From positions 4,154,001-4,218,000 of the forward strand of contig JAWNGF010000004.1 of the NCBI GenBank assembly GCA_037039685.1: a DNA stretch of 64,000 nucleotides, read 5' to 3'. Position numbers and translations under genes: made by a program. The notes below the pieces were generated by a model. It ran no database searches. It was given only the letters and a program-made list of their open reading frames with translations, and was not told the origin of the DNA. This DNA comes from Ceratobasidium sp. AG-K (lineage: Eukaryota > Basidiomycota > Agaricomycetes > Cantharellales > Ceratobasidiaceae). Shown piece by piece: positions 22,781 to 35,500 of this stretch (position 1 is the first letter of the stretch; each line of letters begins with the position of its first letter).

Positions 22781-23340
22781 CTCAAATGTTTGGGCTCACT
22801 TAGCTGCTGTAGGCATTGCCTGTCCGTTATACCCGACTCCGGGTGGACCAAGCTAAGTGGGCCCATTGCGATCTGGCGGAACGAACATCAATCACTGTGC
22901 CTGATATCTGGCTCACTCGGCCGCTGTAGGCGCTGCCTGTCCATTATGCCCTCACCGGTGGGCTTGGTCGAGTGTAGCTCGAGGTGGCTCTCCCTTGGTC
23001 AATGGCCCTACCGATCGCACATCCCGTCCAGCCTCTGCAGGCACTGCCTGTCCGCTATACCTGATCACGGGTGGACCTGGCTGGACGTGGATCTGGCTAG
23101 GACTCCCCATGTCTCTCTTTCTTAGCAACTCAGGGCCCATGATGAATGCAATCCCGCATACCCAGCCCCGTAGGCTCTGCCTGTCCGCTATGCCCGACCA
23201 CGGGTGGATTCGGCTGGGTTCGTGGTCATCCTGTTGAGAATTGTGGCCATCGGCATGGATCTCCCTTCAAGGCTCAGGCACTGCCTTTCACGCGTTGTGT
23301 TACCCACTGGTGTGACTGAAACGTGTTCCCTGGATAACTT
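22781..23340 (-). repeat. Second cloverleaf-repeat array, opposite orientation
   Basis: Four good copies plus a decayed one are reverse complements of the units at 0.5-1.6 kb. Outer arms again covary: CACTTAGCT at 22797 with AGCTAAGTG at 22851, CGTCCAGCC at 23025 with GGCTGGACG at 23079, ACCCAGCC at 23160 with GGCTGGGT at 23212. The conserved inner core is GTAGGC-x-CTGCCTGTCCG with CGGGTGGA on the other side. Confidence 0.85.
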
Positions 23341-24219
23341 TGGTCTCCACCTTCTGATATGCTGCGAGCGCCGTCCCAATCGTTGCGGAGTGGACCCCAA
23401 GCTGGACCGGAAAACCATGCGTCCTACAACTCGAACCGCAAAATTGGGTCTCGTCGAGACGTGTCTACCCTGTAGCCCCAATCGTCGTCAACTTAGATTA
23501 ATTGACTACCGTTTGTACACTTGATTTCCGTAATAAATATTTGCCACTATTGTATTGAATGAAGCGGCCGTTACCGTGCACTGCGCCTTGCTCAAATTGC
23601 ATTGCAAGGTACGTGAACTAGCAGCAGCATTTCCGGTAAATGTGTGTTTCACCCACCAGATCATGGCACGAAGCACAGCCTACCATTCCTGTTAGTCAGG
23701 CCATGCTCAATTGAATACTCTTTTGTATGTGTCGTTTTGTGCTCTCGCGCGCGCGAAGGACGTCGACTATTCAGAGTTGGTTACTTTGTTACGTTCACTT
23801 ATCCTCGCACTTGGCTACTTATCCGTTTCCATATATCTCGTTGGCCACAGTAATGCTTCACACCTCTTCCCAGATGTAAGTTTTCACAATCAAAGATACA
23901 CGCTGGTGACGCCTTGTCTGCGAAGAGTACGTCAACGTTCTAGCACTTACCTCCATCTCAAAGCAGGATTGGAGCCGCTATGTGACACTTACCTTGACGC
24001 TTGTCAAGACAATCGCACCAATTGCATGACTCTTGCCTTGGTATTCCTTGCTTATTGTGTTAACGGGATCCGGCCCAGTTTTATGTGAGCTGGTTGTTAA
24101 TCCCTATTGTAATATAGAAGCCTCTAATATACATCATAGCTCTCAAGTCGTCCATCCTACACACTCCCTGCATAGCACAGAAATACCCGTTGACGGGTGT
24201 GGCTTCCTCCAGAAACGCA
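23341..24219. other. No gene seen
   Basis: Spacer between the repeat array and the 3' end of the minus-strand sirtuin gene. Overlapping open frames at 23644-24088 show no family signal. Confidence 0.35.
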
Positions 24220-26751
24220 TTAAACCCAACCTTGGTCCATAGTGTATTTGACCTGGACGCAAGATCGGTCCCCGACGAATCGAATAATTCCCAGCAAGCT
24301 CGCGGTCTCAAGGTCCCATGCTTGTTGACACAATGAGCACCGCAAAGTTATTTTAACGTCTTTGGCGGCACAGCCGTTTGCGGCGTTATGGTGCACCTCC
24401 CATACCTTGCGAACCATTTCTGGGTTTGGGCTACTACAACAGCAGGTATCTTCAATCCCTGGTAGTGGCTTTCCCATCGGTCGCTCAGGAAATATCGAAG
24501 CTAGGAGCATAGTAGTAGGAGCATGGCGCGAGAGAATAACGAGATCGGAGGTCGTAAATAGTTCCTCACTGAGCATCCACTCGGCGCAGACTTGTTCTAC
24601 GACATCCGGTTCACTCTCGTCATGGGGGACCATAATGTCTACCACCAATTTGGCCCAACTTCCGGGCCTGAAACGGCAGAGATTGAGATTTGTTACCATG
24701 ATATCGAATGCGGACTGCCTGTTTTGGTGGTCAAATGGTTGTACGGGGAGTTTAGTCTCGAAACGTACTTTCGAAACGATTCCTCCAAACTTGATGTTTG
24801 TCCCTCATCAAGCAGCTCATCTTCTGCACAAAGCACAACCAGCAAGGATCTCTGACTTTGTGCTAACATTCCACGGATCATGTATACTGCTCGATTCAGG
24901 AGCTAAGATGTGAATGAGGGAAATTCCACTGGAAGCGATGCTGAAACTGACCTCCCCCGTTCCTTGACCGGGTTCTATGCACCTCCACGGGCTGTACAAG
25001 CGAAGCAGATAATCGGACAAGTGAAGGACCACTAAATGATACTGTGTCCTGCTTGTGTTTTGTCACATGCAGAGGAAAGAAAATACTAGGATTACTTACC
25101 ATTTGAGCAGTTTTGGTGAAATTTCGTCCGGTCCTGAGATTGAGATTACGTAGCCCCGGCACTAATTTGCCGAATATGAATAAGTATAGCATCCCGGCTG
25201 ATATTGTTACTCACAATGCAACCGCGATCCTGGCCCTGATTAACGAGCTGGAGGGCGATACTTCGCGCGAGCGACGACAGCGCACCAGAGTGACACACTA
25301 GGAACAATAGTTTGCTCACGCGGGCATGTGGACCTGCTGTAGTAGTCACCCTTGCTTCTGTTTGCTCGGGACCGCGAACTCGCTGTGCTTGTATGGCCAA
25401 ATAGGAAGATTGATTGCTGTCCAGGAGGGGCTGGTTCTTCTGCACATGGAATCCCTTCATATTGGTCAACGCCTAAAGGAGTATGTAATGTTGCATCAAC
25501 ATAATGTAAGCGTTCGCTCTTGGGTCTACTCAACCTCAACCTGTCCTCTGTTTGAGTCGCACGCACTGACCTAACCTTCACGTTAGTGGGGCCGACCGAG
25601 GTTGAGTGGAACAGAGATGTAAAGCTTACTGTATCGAGATTATAAGATGCGTCTAGCGCCCAGGGGTCTATCTCGGTCATGAGGTGGACATCAAAGTAGT
25701 CTGCCCATGGGCGATCGGGTAGTTTCTCTCTATTAACGTAAGCAACCATGCCGCCCGACCCGCGGACCTTTCTTGCTAAGGATTTTACCAATGTCGCCGC
25801 CCCGTTCGTTTTGAGTGATGTACCAATGACCAGCAGGAGGTTTGCACGCCCGTCAGCCCGCTCCAACTCGTCCAAGCCCATCCCATTGCATTCGATCTCG
25901 CGAGAACTCTCGTTGTGTAGTACTTGGGGCAGGAGGATTCCTGGAGGGAGAGGGCGTAGATCCCACTTGACGTTCGGACCATTCGCTGTGCCTTGTATCC
26001 CCGAGCCGTTCAATGGTCGAGTAAGGAACTATGGAAGTATGTCTCACCTCGTTTTCCGCATTTCTGACACTCAACGAACCCATCCCTAAGCATTAGCTCG
26101 TCTATATCTTCCGCGTTTCGATCGGTTGATTGGCCACATCGACTACACTTGAGCCGCTCGAGACTTCCATGAAGTTCTAAAACGACTTTGTCCATGTCCG
26201 AGCGACCACGTGTTTGTAAACCGTCGACGTTTTGGGTGTAACAGCGAAGCAAGCGCCCGGCATGGTGTAGCTTCACTATATACTCGTGGCAAGCCGTTGG
26301 CTGAGCTTTGCGGGCCAATGTCCTCAGGGCCCCCATGGCGCGACCGCTAGCGAGCAGTTTCTGCCTATCCAAAAGGGCGCGCGAATCGAAAAGCTCTGTG
26401 CCTAAGATAGTGCTGTCCAGTCCTGGTAGCTTGCAGTTGTATAACCCGCTCGCTGAACGAAAGTCCTAGCATGCCGTCAGCGCGGGGTACGAGTACGGAG
26501 ACAATTGAGACTTGTCTCACCGGAATCCCAGCCCTAGTAGATATACCAGCACCACAGACGATGGTGATACGAGCGGCCGTAGCTAACGCGAGCTGAACCT
26601 CCCTGTACCGATCTTGATCCCCGGGCTGGTTGGGCTGGACCACATTGATGGTGCGGTGGCCGCTGTCACAGGGCACATGGAACCTACGGTGACTGCTAGT
26701 GTGCTGCACGGGGCGCATGGTTGTTTTCAATTCTGAGGCACGAGCTTGCAA
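24220..26751 (-). CDS. Sirtuin - caspase/CHAT-like fusion with intact sirtuin motifs
   Basis: Eight exons on the minus strand: 26751-26521, 26465-26048, 25985-25630, 25472-25215, 25161-25100, 25048-24952, 24902-24769, 24718-24220; 684 residues (an alternative start at 26718 is possible). The sirtuin half is canonical: CGAGIS (66-71), GIPDFRS (75-81), CYTQNVDGL (152-160), LHG with catalytic His176, zinc cysteines C184, C187, C210, C213, and VIGTSLKT. The second half parallels 11444-14507 with conserved intron positions, including exons of exactly 62 and 134 nt. In the caspase-like part the strand VVLHLSD has Asp where the dyad His should be, while VVLCAED keeps the Cys. The zinc-finger exon of the paralogue is missing. 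It probably deacetylates or deacylates proteins with NAD; the second domain is probably a pseudoenzyme. The exon 3-4 junction (155-nt intron) is the least certain. Confidence 0.8.
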
Positions 26752-27963
26752 GGTAAAAGCAAAAAGAGGTTTCCCCGATGAGCAGATCTAGGGGAATGGC
26801 CTAGTTGTTGGTCCGCCCGCGCCTTCTTCCTGGTTTTACAATCGCCCCTGGTACGTCACTGAAAGGCCGTCCGTCGGAGGAAAGACAAGGCAAACATTGT
26901 GATGTGTATACTCCGAGCTAAACCGGCTAGATACACCAGTCGCGTGGGTCTATTGAGACAGTTCCAATTCATGTGCGCGCCCACTCAAAGCTCAGGTCCG
27001 ACAGAGGAATCTAATTCTTATCCACTGTCTACTATTGTCTTCCCAGAGAATGTTACATCATCCTCGCCTAACCTGATGCTGATTAGTCGCACAATTTGGT
27101 TGATGATTGCACCTCGAAGTATTTTGGAGAGTTACCACTGTCCGATGGTAGTGCCGATCACGGAGAGAAGTGTTATTCAAATTGGTGCAAACTTGCAAAA
27201 ATCATGATCACGAGACTTGGCTGGCGTTAGGGTGACCGAGGTCATTGTGTCAACAACCGAACGCCCATCCTGGTTGTTGCCAACTCTCATGGACAAGAGG
27301 TGCTGACCTCGATTAGGTGTAAAAACCTTCCTGTGTGGCTCTTGTAAGTCGCATCTTAGAGTATGCGTCAGAATTATACCATGTCCCAGGCGAAGCAGAC
27401 AGAGCCATGTGATCAGGGTGGGTATTTGCAACAGCTGGTGCTGTGGTCGCGTGTTTCCAGGGCAACAAAACAGGCAACGTTGAAGCACCAAAACGCTCCT
27501 GGCCGAGCGCCTCTGCTGGCAGCTCAGTCTATTCAGATGTGAACAAGCCTCACGAATGTGCCACAAGTGTTCAATCAACTAATCAACCAAGCAGGGTGCA
27601 CCGATCGCTTGGCTCCGTTCGGACCATCGTGTGCCACTCCCAGAATGTGCCAACATCCGAGATCGGGGGATTCTCTGAGGCCCCCTGTCTCCGATGCCGT
27701 CCAAAAGGGTAACTCCCACCTGACGTCGACTGGCTATCTGAAACGATCGATGATCAACTTCGGAGAGAAACTTGGGGCGGTCCGTCAGAGGGGCAGAACG
27801 CCAATGTCGATCACGGAAGGAAGCCATGAATCAATTAGTGGTAAACAGCCACAAGTGCCAACAAGCCGAATACGCGTCTACCCCTGGCCGGTGTCACGGT
27901 GAGTGAACGAGGTCTGTGTGACGTTGCAAGCAAGCTGATCACCCTCGCTAGCCGTCTTCCGCC
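26752..27963. other. No gene seen
   Basis: No supported gene or repeat. Open frames on both strands (27177-27902) overlap one another and lack family features. Confidence 0.35.
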
Positions 27964-30842
27964 ATGTCATCCCGAGCTTCCACCCCCGAGTCAAATCTGG
28001 GCAGTGACTTCGTCGACGAGCGCAAGCCTATTGACAAAAATCTTCCTCCTATTCATACGGTCTCGCTGGGGGACTGGCTTAAAATATGGAAAAGTCTATG
28101 TCTTCCACAAAGCACCCGCGACCGAGACGTTTTCGTGTTGACCGGTCATTACACCGACGCTGCGACAGGCCAGAGGCGTCGCGCACGGATCGACCTTTCG
28201 TCAGCTAGGCCAAGGGATGATCACGTCTTGCATCAGACCTGCGATATTGACTCGGTGATCGGCATTGTGTTGCACGACTTTCCAATATTGCCAGGCGCCA
28301 TTCTCAAATACTTTCCGCTTCAAAGCGTCAAGCACACGTTGAGCTCCAACCTCCACATTCCGCCCGTCACGGTCAAAGCCGAGGACGGTTCAAACATGGT
28401 AAGCGCGGGGAAGCTGTACCTATGCTATGCTGTAGGCCCTATCTGACCGACTGACTGACTCAATCATCCACAGCTCATGCACTTGCATCACGTGGCCAAC
28501 GCCCGTTTTATGGAATTAGAACCAAGAGCCCTCATTAGGATCTTCTTTCCCCGCATTTCGACAGCTAAGGGAAAATATGTCTGCGTGGAAGAAGACCGCC
28601 TGCGCATGCTGTACAACCGTGCCATTCACCCTGCGGCGTTGGAGACCTTGCCCGAGGAACTCGTTCGTCCGTGGCCACCAGAGTACGGTAACGAAATGTT
28701 TAGGGCAAAAACCTCTGGAAGGTCGGCGCACGCACCACAGGAACGCGCGCAGGGGCGGACTATGGAGCAGACCGGCAGGGACATCCACGCCGTATACCTC
28801 AATGCTTGGGTGCAGCGGTTTCGGGAGATCATTGATAGTATTTCCGAGCTCAAGTGGGCCCGGTCTTTCTTCTTTGCCGTAGAGATGAGAGGGATGAAGA
28901 ACTGGGAGGATAGCCTACACCTCCCTCCCGAGGAATACCTGGTGAACGATGGTGCGTGTCCCCTACCCTTCCCCGAGCATGGTCAACCTAATCAGTGTTT
29001 TTTATTTATTTTTATTTTATACTTTTCCTAATACAGAGGGTGAGATTGAGGAGGATAACCCAAGAACCCAGGCCGTGGACTCCATCCTCAAGGACTTTGA
29101 CAGCGCTTCATTTGAGCCCGGATGCTGGTTCCTTGACATTGCAACTACTGTTACCACCTCTGACGACATTGGGATTCCCTCTGCGAGCACCTTTGCCGCA
29201 GCTGAGATGCATGCCCACCTTCTTTGCCATTTTACCGACCTCGAATGGGATGATTGTGTCCGCTATGTTGAAGGCCAGGGGAATCACTACCAGAAGGATG
29301 AAGTAGCGCAGCTCAATGACCTAGCCGGATTCCGCTTCACCAACCCAAAGTCACAAGACAGCGGCACATACTATATACAGGTCTACACCTCTGAGAAAAG
29401 CGTGACATATAACCTGAGTGCGCAGCATAACGCACAAAGGACTTCCGCAGGCCTACTGCTCAACTCATGGGATCGCGAACTCAAGGATCACATCGACCCT
29501 CTCCTCAGCGCATTCCAAAACTCAGCGAAAACCCATGGCGTGGCGCTTCGCATAGAGTCTAGGGTCGAGTTCTTCCACTACCCCAACTGCCATCTGAAAA
29601 TTCCCGAAGGACTACTCCGGCGCTGCATATACCGGATCGATAACTTACCTTCTGGTAAGTGATCTCGCCTTTTCATAACGCTTAGCGGTTGACTGAGGTT
29701 TGACCAGGGGGTGGAAGGTGTCACGTCTTATCTCGATTCGCAGTGTCCTCCTGGATTGGATGAGTGCCCGGGCCAAGTTCACATCGGACGAGCTTCCAGA
29801 GTCAGGGACATTACTCATCACACTCACTTGGATGATGAACGCGTTGGTGAACCGACCGGACTCCGGAGGAACCTGGGACCAAATTCATGATGCCGCCTGT
29901 GTTCATGCCATGGCTGGCGGTCGGCTTGTTCCAATACGCCCACTTGGCGCTTTGTTTATTCCGGCCCTCCGTTACAAGATAAATAAGCAGCCAAGGGGCA
30001 CAAGTCAACGGGCGGCATCCATCAATGTGATCTGCTACCTGCTGGGAGGTGGGGACGAACCAGTCGATGAAATGGAACTGTTTTCCATAATCACCCGGAC
30101 CGGGGGTCAACTCAAACGGCGTCCAGAAGGTGACCCATGGTCGGTCAAGAAACACCTGCCTCAAAGTGAACCTGCCCCTCGGTTGGGCAACAAGCAGAGG
30201 CAGGTCAAGATTCTGACCACTGAGGCCCTTGATGATCAGTTTGCCGATGCCATGCCTGAGGTTGAACGGGAAGAGTACGCTTCGGAAGATGAGGACCCAG
30301 AGGAGCGAGAGAAATCAACCTCGCGCAGCCAGAACCTCACTCGATTGATCCACAGCTATCCGCTCCAAATAATTGCCAAGGCTCCAAATCGGGCAGGAAC
30401 GGACTCGTGGTGCCGCCTGACTGGGCAGCAACGGGCGAAGGTCACGTTCGATCTTTTCTCCAGCATGGAGAAACTTGAGGAAGCGTTTGAGTCTTACGTA
30501 CTCCTTCCGTTGGACCAAGACAAGTGGGACAATGTCGTCGAGGACCTGTTGCCAGCTATCGACCATTACAATGCGACTAAGAAGTACCAGGGACTGCCGA
30601 CCCTAACAGTGCGAGAGAAATTTGTCCAGATCCTGCAAACTCTGGGTGAGAGGGATCGCTCTTTTGTCGTCCAGCAGGCTCGCGAGTATGTCTCCAAACA
30701 CTGGCTATGGCTGCCCTACGGCCGTGCGAAAAAGCATCTCTGGGTAACAGGAAAAGCTGGTTACCCCAAAGATTCAAAGCAGCGCGGACAGCACCAGGGA
30801 GGACCGTGGATAGTGCTAAACCCGGTAGGCACCTTCAGATGA
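27964..30842 (+). CDS. Large orphan protein, possibly part of a mobile two-gene unit
   Basis: Four exons: 27964-28398, 28474-28951, 29037-29654, about 29698-30842; roughly 891 residues, phases closing. The last acceptor may shift a few codons. No domain is recognised. Visible traits are a Ser-rich start, the motif TYYIQVYTSEK and LRIESRVEFF near the middle, an acidic stretch EREEYASEDEDPEE, and a C-terminus rich in aromatic and basic residues ending with WIVLNPVG. A decayed relative lies at 53.6-55.7 kb, with AYYIQVYTLDK and VRIESRV in the same order, so the family is repeated and probably travels with transposable elements. It lies 1.7 kb upstream of the SNF2-type gene on the same strand. 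Function is unknown. Confidence 0.7.
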
Positions 30843-32514
30843 GCCTCGCTTTCACACTGTGTTTTGTATTACTTGTATTATTGGGGCCTCTCGACATTTT
30901 CACACGCATGTCTAATGCCTTATCCTTCCCGTAAATTTAACGTATCGTGTTTCCCTTACCTCTGGAGAATATGGTTTACTTTGAGCTCTGTCATATCCTC
31001 ACCAACTCTCATAAGCCTGGGGGGGCTGCATGAGTCTGATCTCCTCCTCATGTGATCAGATATTCCGAGAGCTCACCAGCGCACCCAAGCAGTAACCGCT
31101 TGGCACTTTCCTCGCTGCGCCCAACCAGCCATTAATCTTGGGGGCCCGATACTAATTTATGCACGCAACCCAGAAGGCTCCATGGGGTAGGGTTCCAGCT
31201 TTGAATCCCTGACTACTCCTACCTCATTTACTTATGATTGAAACCAATTTCACAGCAACCTATACACCATTCCACAAGTCCCAGGACAAATAGCATGCAT
31301 GCGCAGCATATTACCAGAGGGCTCAATAACGCTGCATGATGTCTCTTCTCGCTGACATCATGCGCCAACAAAGCCAAGGTGCAGGCAGCAACCCAGGTAA
31401 CAGCTAAATCGTGTCTGATTTCTGACTATCTCTCGGTTAATTACGGTGAGATATGCAAGGCGGCCTCCCAAAGATGAAACGCAGATGGACGAATCAAGCC
31501 TTGGCAAATGCGCGCCCACAGTAGGAAGCGAAATAGTTTCATTGCGAGCTGATAGCGGTTGGACTGTTTTGTTCCTCATGCGGTTGCTCTCTCCCGTTGC
31601 CTACGGCTATTTCCGCACCCGCGCTCCGCTATATCACTCGCCTAACTACAAGAGATATAGTACTAGTACGAACTCCAGGATCTATGGGAAGACCCTCTGC
31701 CTTGTGGGCCTCAGGGAAAATTATATCACACTTCTCAGCATGCAATGACGGGACTTAGAGCACGCGGACAATGCTGGAAGTCTAAAGGATGCACGCCGGA
31801 ATTCAACACATGCAGGTTAATTGAAGGGAGTGGCGAAACAACTCCGATCACGGCAGACCGGCGGCCGCAATTGTTTTCCCGGACTGCCCCTTTCGGTTAA
31901 GTAGCGGAAAAGCGCCACTGCGGCTGGCGAATTTAAGGTAAGGGGATTTTGACGGTGTCCGGGGTCACCAAATCAACTGCCTATTCAGCACAATGGAAGC
32001 GCACCCAGAACCCAGACAACGGTTTTCTGATTGAACATTGAGAACTTCCTTTATCGAAAAATTCAAGATGTCAAATCCCCAGTAACCCCGCAGTGACAGA
32101 AAGAAGAAACGGACATGAAAGGCTGTCACAACCATGACCGATAATTGAACTCATCCCAGGTTCTTGAGTTTCTCTATTCATCGGCGCGGAACACGGCTTT
32201 GAGAAATACACGAAGCAGGAACAAGCGTATGAAGCCTGCCATTCCCTCTTTGGAGGCCAATTCAACACTGAACCTCCGTTAGCATCGGGATGCTCCAGCA
32301 GTGAACACTACAAGTCGCATTGTTCGGAAGGCCGTTCAACCAAAGAGATTAGCAGGTACTCCCCTTATAACCGGGGTCATTCCGCCACGTAGAAACAAGG
32401 AGGATCTTATTCCTATATTTCACCCTGAATAGTATCGAGACAGTACTTACCATCTGGTCGGTGAGCTTTGCTCATGTACAAATTGAGTGACTCATCAAGC
32501 TTGCAGATCAACCA
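30843..32514. other. No gene seen
   Basis: 1.7-kb spacer between the orphan gene and the SNF2-type gene. Open frames at 31358-31748 overlap on both strands. No repeats or RNA genes were recognised. Confidence 0.35.
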
Positions 32515-35500
32515 ATGCCAGTTGCCGCTTTAGCCAAGTCGCTCCTGTTTCTCTTTGGTGCCGCTTCCCCAAGCGACACCTCGCCGTTTCAATGCCCACC
32601 TTGGACGTACCCTGTATGGCGGGAGAACTTTGGCCTCGCCCCTCTGCGTCCTGACGATGTGGAGCCTGATGAGCTGGTAGACGTTGATAGCGAGTTTGGC
32701 ACCCAGGAATACGCTCGCGCGGAGGACGGCTTTGTATTTTCGAAGCAGGCTCTCACCACTCTCACCGAATCCAAGGCTACGCTGCTCACAGACATCACAC
32801 GCATGCGAGCCGAGAAATTCACTGATTTCTTCTGGAAGATGAGGCGTGAAGATGCCACAAGCTGCAAGCCAATTACATTTACCGTGGCGTCATTGCCGCG
32901 AGACCCTGGCGAATCCCCGTTGATGAGAGAGAAGGGTTACGAGCAGTACCGTGAGGTGGTCCTGACGATGCTTAATAGGCGAGGCGGCATATTGTCACTA
33001 GTGGAGGAGGTGATGGTCCGGCTTCGTGCTACCCCGGCAGAGAAGTGGAAGGATCTTCGGGATGCTGATAGGGTAAGAGTGGACTTTTATTCTTTTTTTA
33101 TTATTCTTTTTCTCAGTTATTTAAACGCATTTATCCCGTGAACAACAGAAGCGAGGAGACCGCCGTATGTACCGGGACGAATACGATGTGCCGCTACCAA
33201 CCGGGAAGTCAGTGTGTGATAGGCCGGATGTTTTGGCGGCTACGGGCCTAGGTTTATTTGGGGGTGGAGCCGTCGACCGCGGAGGCGATTTACTTCCTGA
33301 GTTTCAGAAGACTGTACTGCTCCTCCTATACCGAAAATACGAAGGCCTGTATCGAAGGCTCAAAAATCTGATCAAGAGGTCGAAGAAACAACAAGCTCAA
33401 TTTGACACTAGCCTGAAGGGTGAGCCATCAGCGGTGTTCTTGTTAGCATGACGCTCACTAGATTTCTGGCTTTCAGAGGCTTGTGAGGAGCATACGCCGG
33501 CGGCGCTGGGGGCCGTCTCTCAGGCACTGGTGGTATGGCGCAAAACCGCACAAGAGTCCCTCCAGTTTGAGGATCCACCATTTATGGAGCGGGAAAAGCA
33601 TCTGAAAGAGCTCTGGGCCGAGTTGGGATTTGAGGAGGAGGTGGAGGTGGAGGTGAAGAGTAAGCAATCAACATACTGATTATCCTGTGAAGTTGCGTTG
33701 AATTGCAAACAGAACGAAGCAAAGGCCCCAGCAAGACAAAGTCCACACTTGGGATTGCCAGCGATGCTGAGATGCAAGCCGCATTCCAATACTACCTTGA
33801 GGACTATTGCAACGCCATCGAGGCCAACGACGACGTTGTAGTTCCTAGCGAGCGACCGCTTGGCATGCACGATTTGGCCGAGGGACAGATAGACATAGGG
33901 GTCGATCACCTCAAGGACTGGACTACCGAGCAAGTCTGGGAGAGCTTGGGTCTACCTGGTGCGACTCAATTCCCTTTTGCCGAGCCAGGTAAGGAACTCC
34001 CAGAGGGGCTTTCCCACCTTTCAAAGGTCAAGGCCGAACCCAGGTGGCACCAAGTCGTTGGCGTCCACGCCATCCTGGAACGCGCCTTCACCAAGACTCT
34101 TGGAGAGCGGGGGCTTCCGACAATGTTGTGCGACGACGTGGGGCTCGGTAAGACTATGCAGATCATCGGGCTGTTCAGTTGGCTTGCGCACCTCTACGAG
34201 CAACAGGCGCTGGATAAGGACCATAGGCTCCCACCACCCCCGTTTACCATTGGTGAGATCAGGCTCTATTACGTGTCAATTGTGATCCTTTGACTGAATG
34301 ATGCTTTCATAGCAAACAAAACTCCATACTTCGACGGGCTGAAAAGTGTACCCAAACTACCCTCCTTGATCATATTACCGCGGAGCCTGAGTGCGCAGTG
34401 GCTTGACCAGTTGATCTTGTTCACACAGCGGGGCAGCTTTGCTATTGTACGATACTCAAGCGAAAACGGCTCTCTGGAAAACTTTAGCAGCGATCCAGGA
34501 GGCTTGTACAGGGTAGCTGCTGGTTTGAAACTAGAGCGGTGCCACAAGGTGATCATCCTTGCTGACCAATCGGTGTGTTGGCTACCTTTGAAAAGCATAA
34601 AACAGAGCCTGACCTTATAGTGATACAGGCTGTAGCAACGGAAGCCAAAAAGGTGCTTGGTTCCCCCGCCTGCTTTCTTGAGAGGCAAGGCTGCACAATT
34701 TCAAGAAGCAAAGGGGGAGCCAGCAGCGTTCAGGCCAGGTATCAGGCCCGAGGGTTCTCTGTTGAGCATGTGCTTTCGTGTTGTAGCGATAGATGAGGCT
34801 CATAACCTCCGTAACTGCGGCCACGCCCATCAGGGCATTCTCAAGATTACGTCAAACTCACACCTTATCATTGGAGCAACAGCGACACCGCTTTTCACGG
34901 GTCCCAAGGTATGAGCTCCTATGTCTCCAGGCTGATTCCAAGGATTGCCCAGTAGCAGCCAATGTTAACCCTTTGCTTCCAGGACCTTGCTGCGCAGGGC
35001 AGAATTCTCCGCTTCCCCCCAATGATTGGGGAGAGGGGGCAGGCTCTATGCAAGGAGATGCTCCATTCCATGCATGAGCGCGCTAAGGAGTGGGTTGCCA
35101 ACACCCAAACAATCATGAAGGGGGTGATCCAGCGGGAGGCTCGTCAGGCGGCGTCAGCTGCTGGCTTTGGTATCACCGACAACCAGTTTGCTCAACTACT
35201 CAAGGAGATGGAGCTGAAGTATCAAAGCGAGGACCAAATTAGCATTCAAAGGATGAAGTACGTATCACAACGAACCGTAGATATCATGGGACGAACAATG
35301 CGCCCAATCCTTGTTCGCCGGACTGCTGGTTCGCGGGACCCAAGCGGCAATCTGGTCCTAGAGTTGAAACCCTACACGATCGTCACTACCTGGTGCCCGC
35401 TGTCCAATGTGGAGCAAGAGGCGTTGTGTCGGGTCAATGAACAACACAGGATGTCTAGACTAAGGTAGTTAGCTACTCTGCCCATCAATTTTATTTCCCT

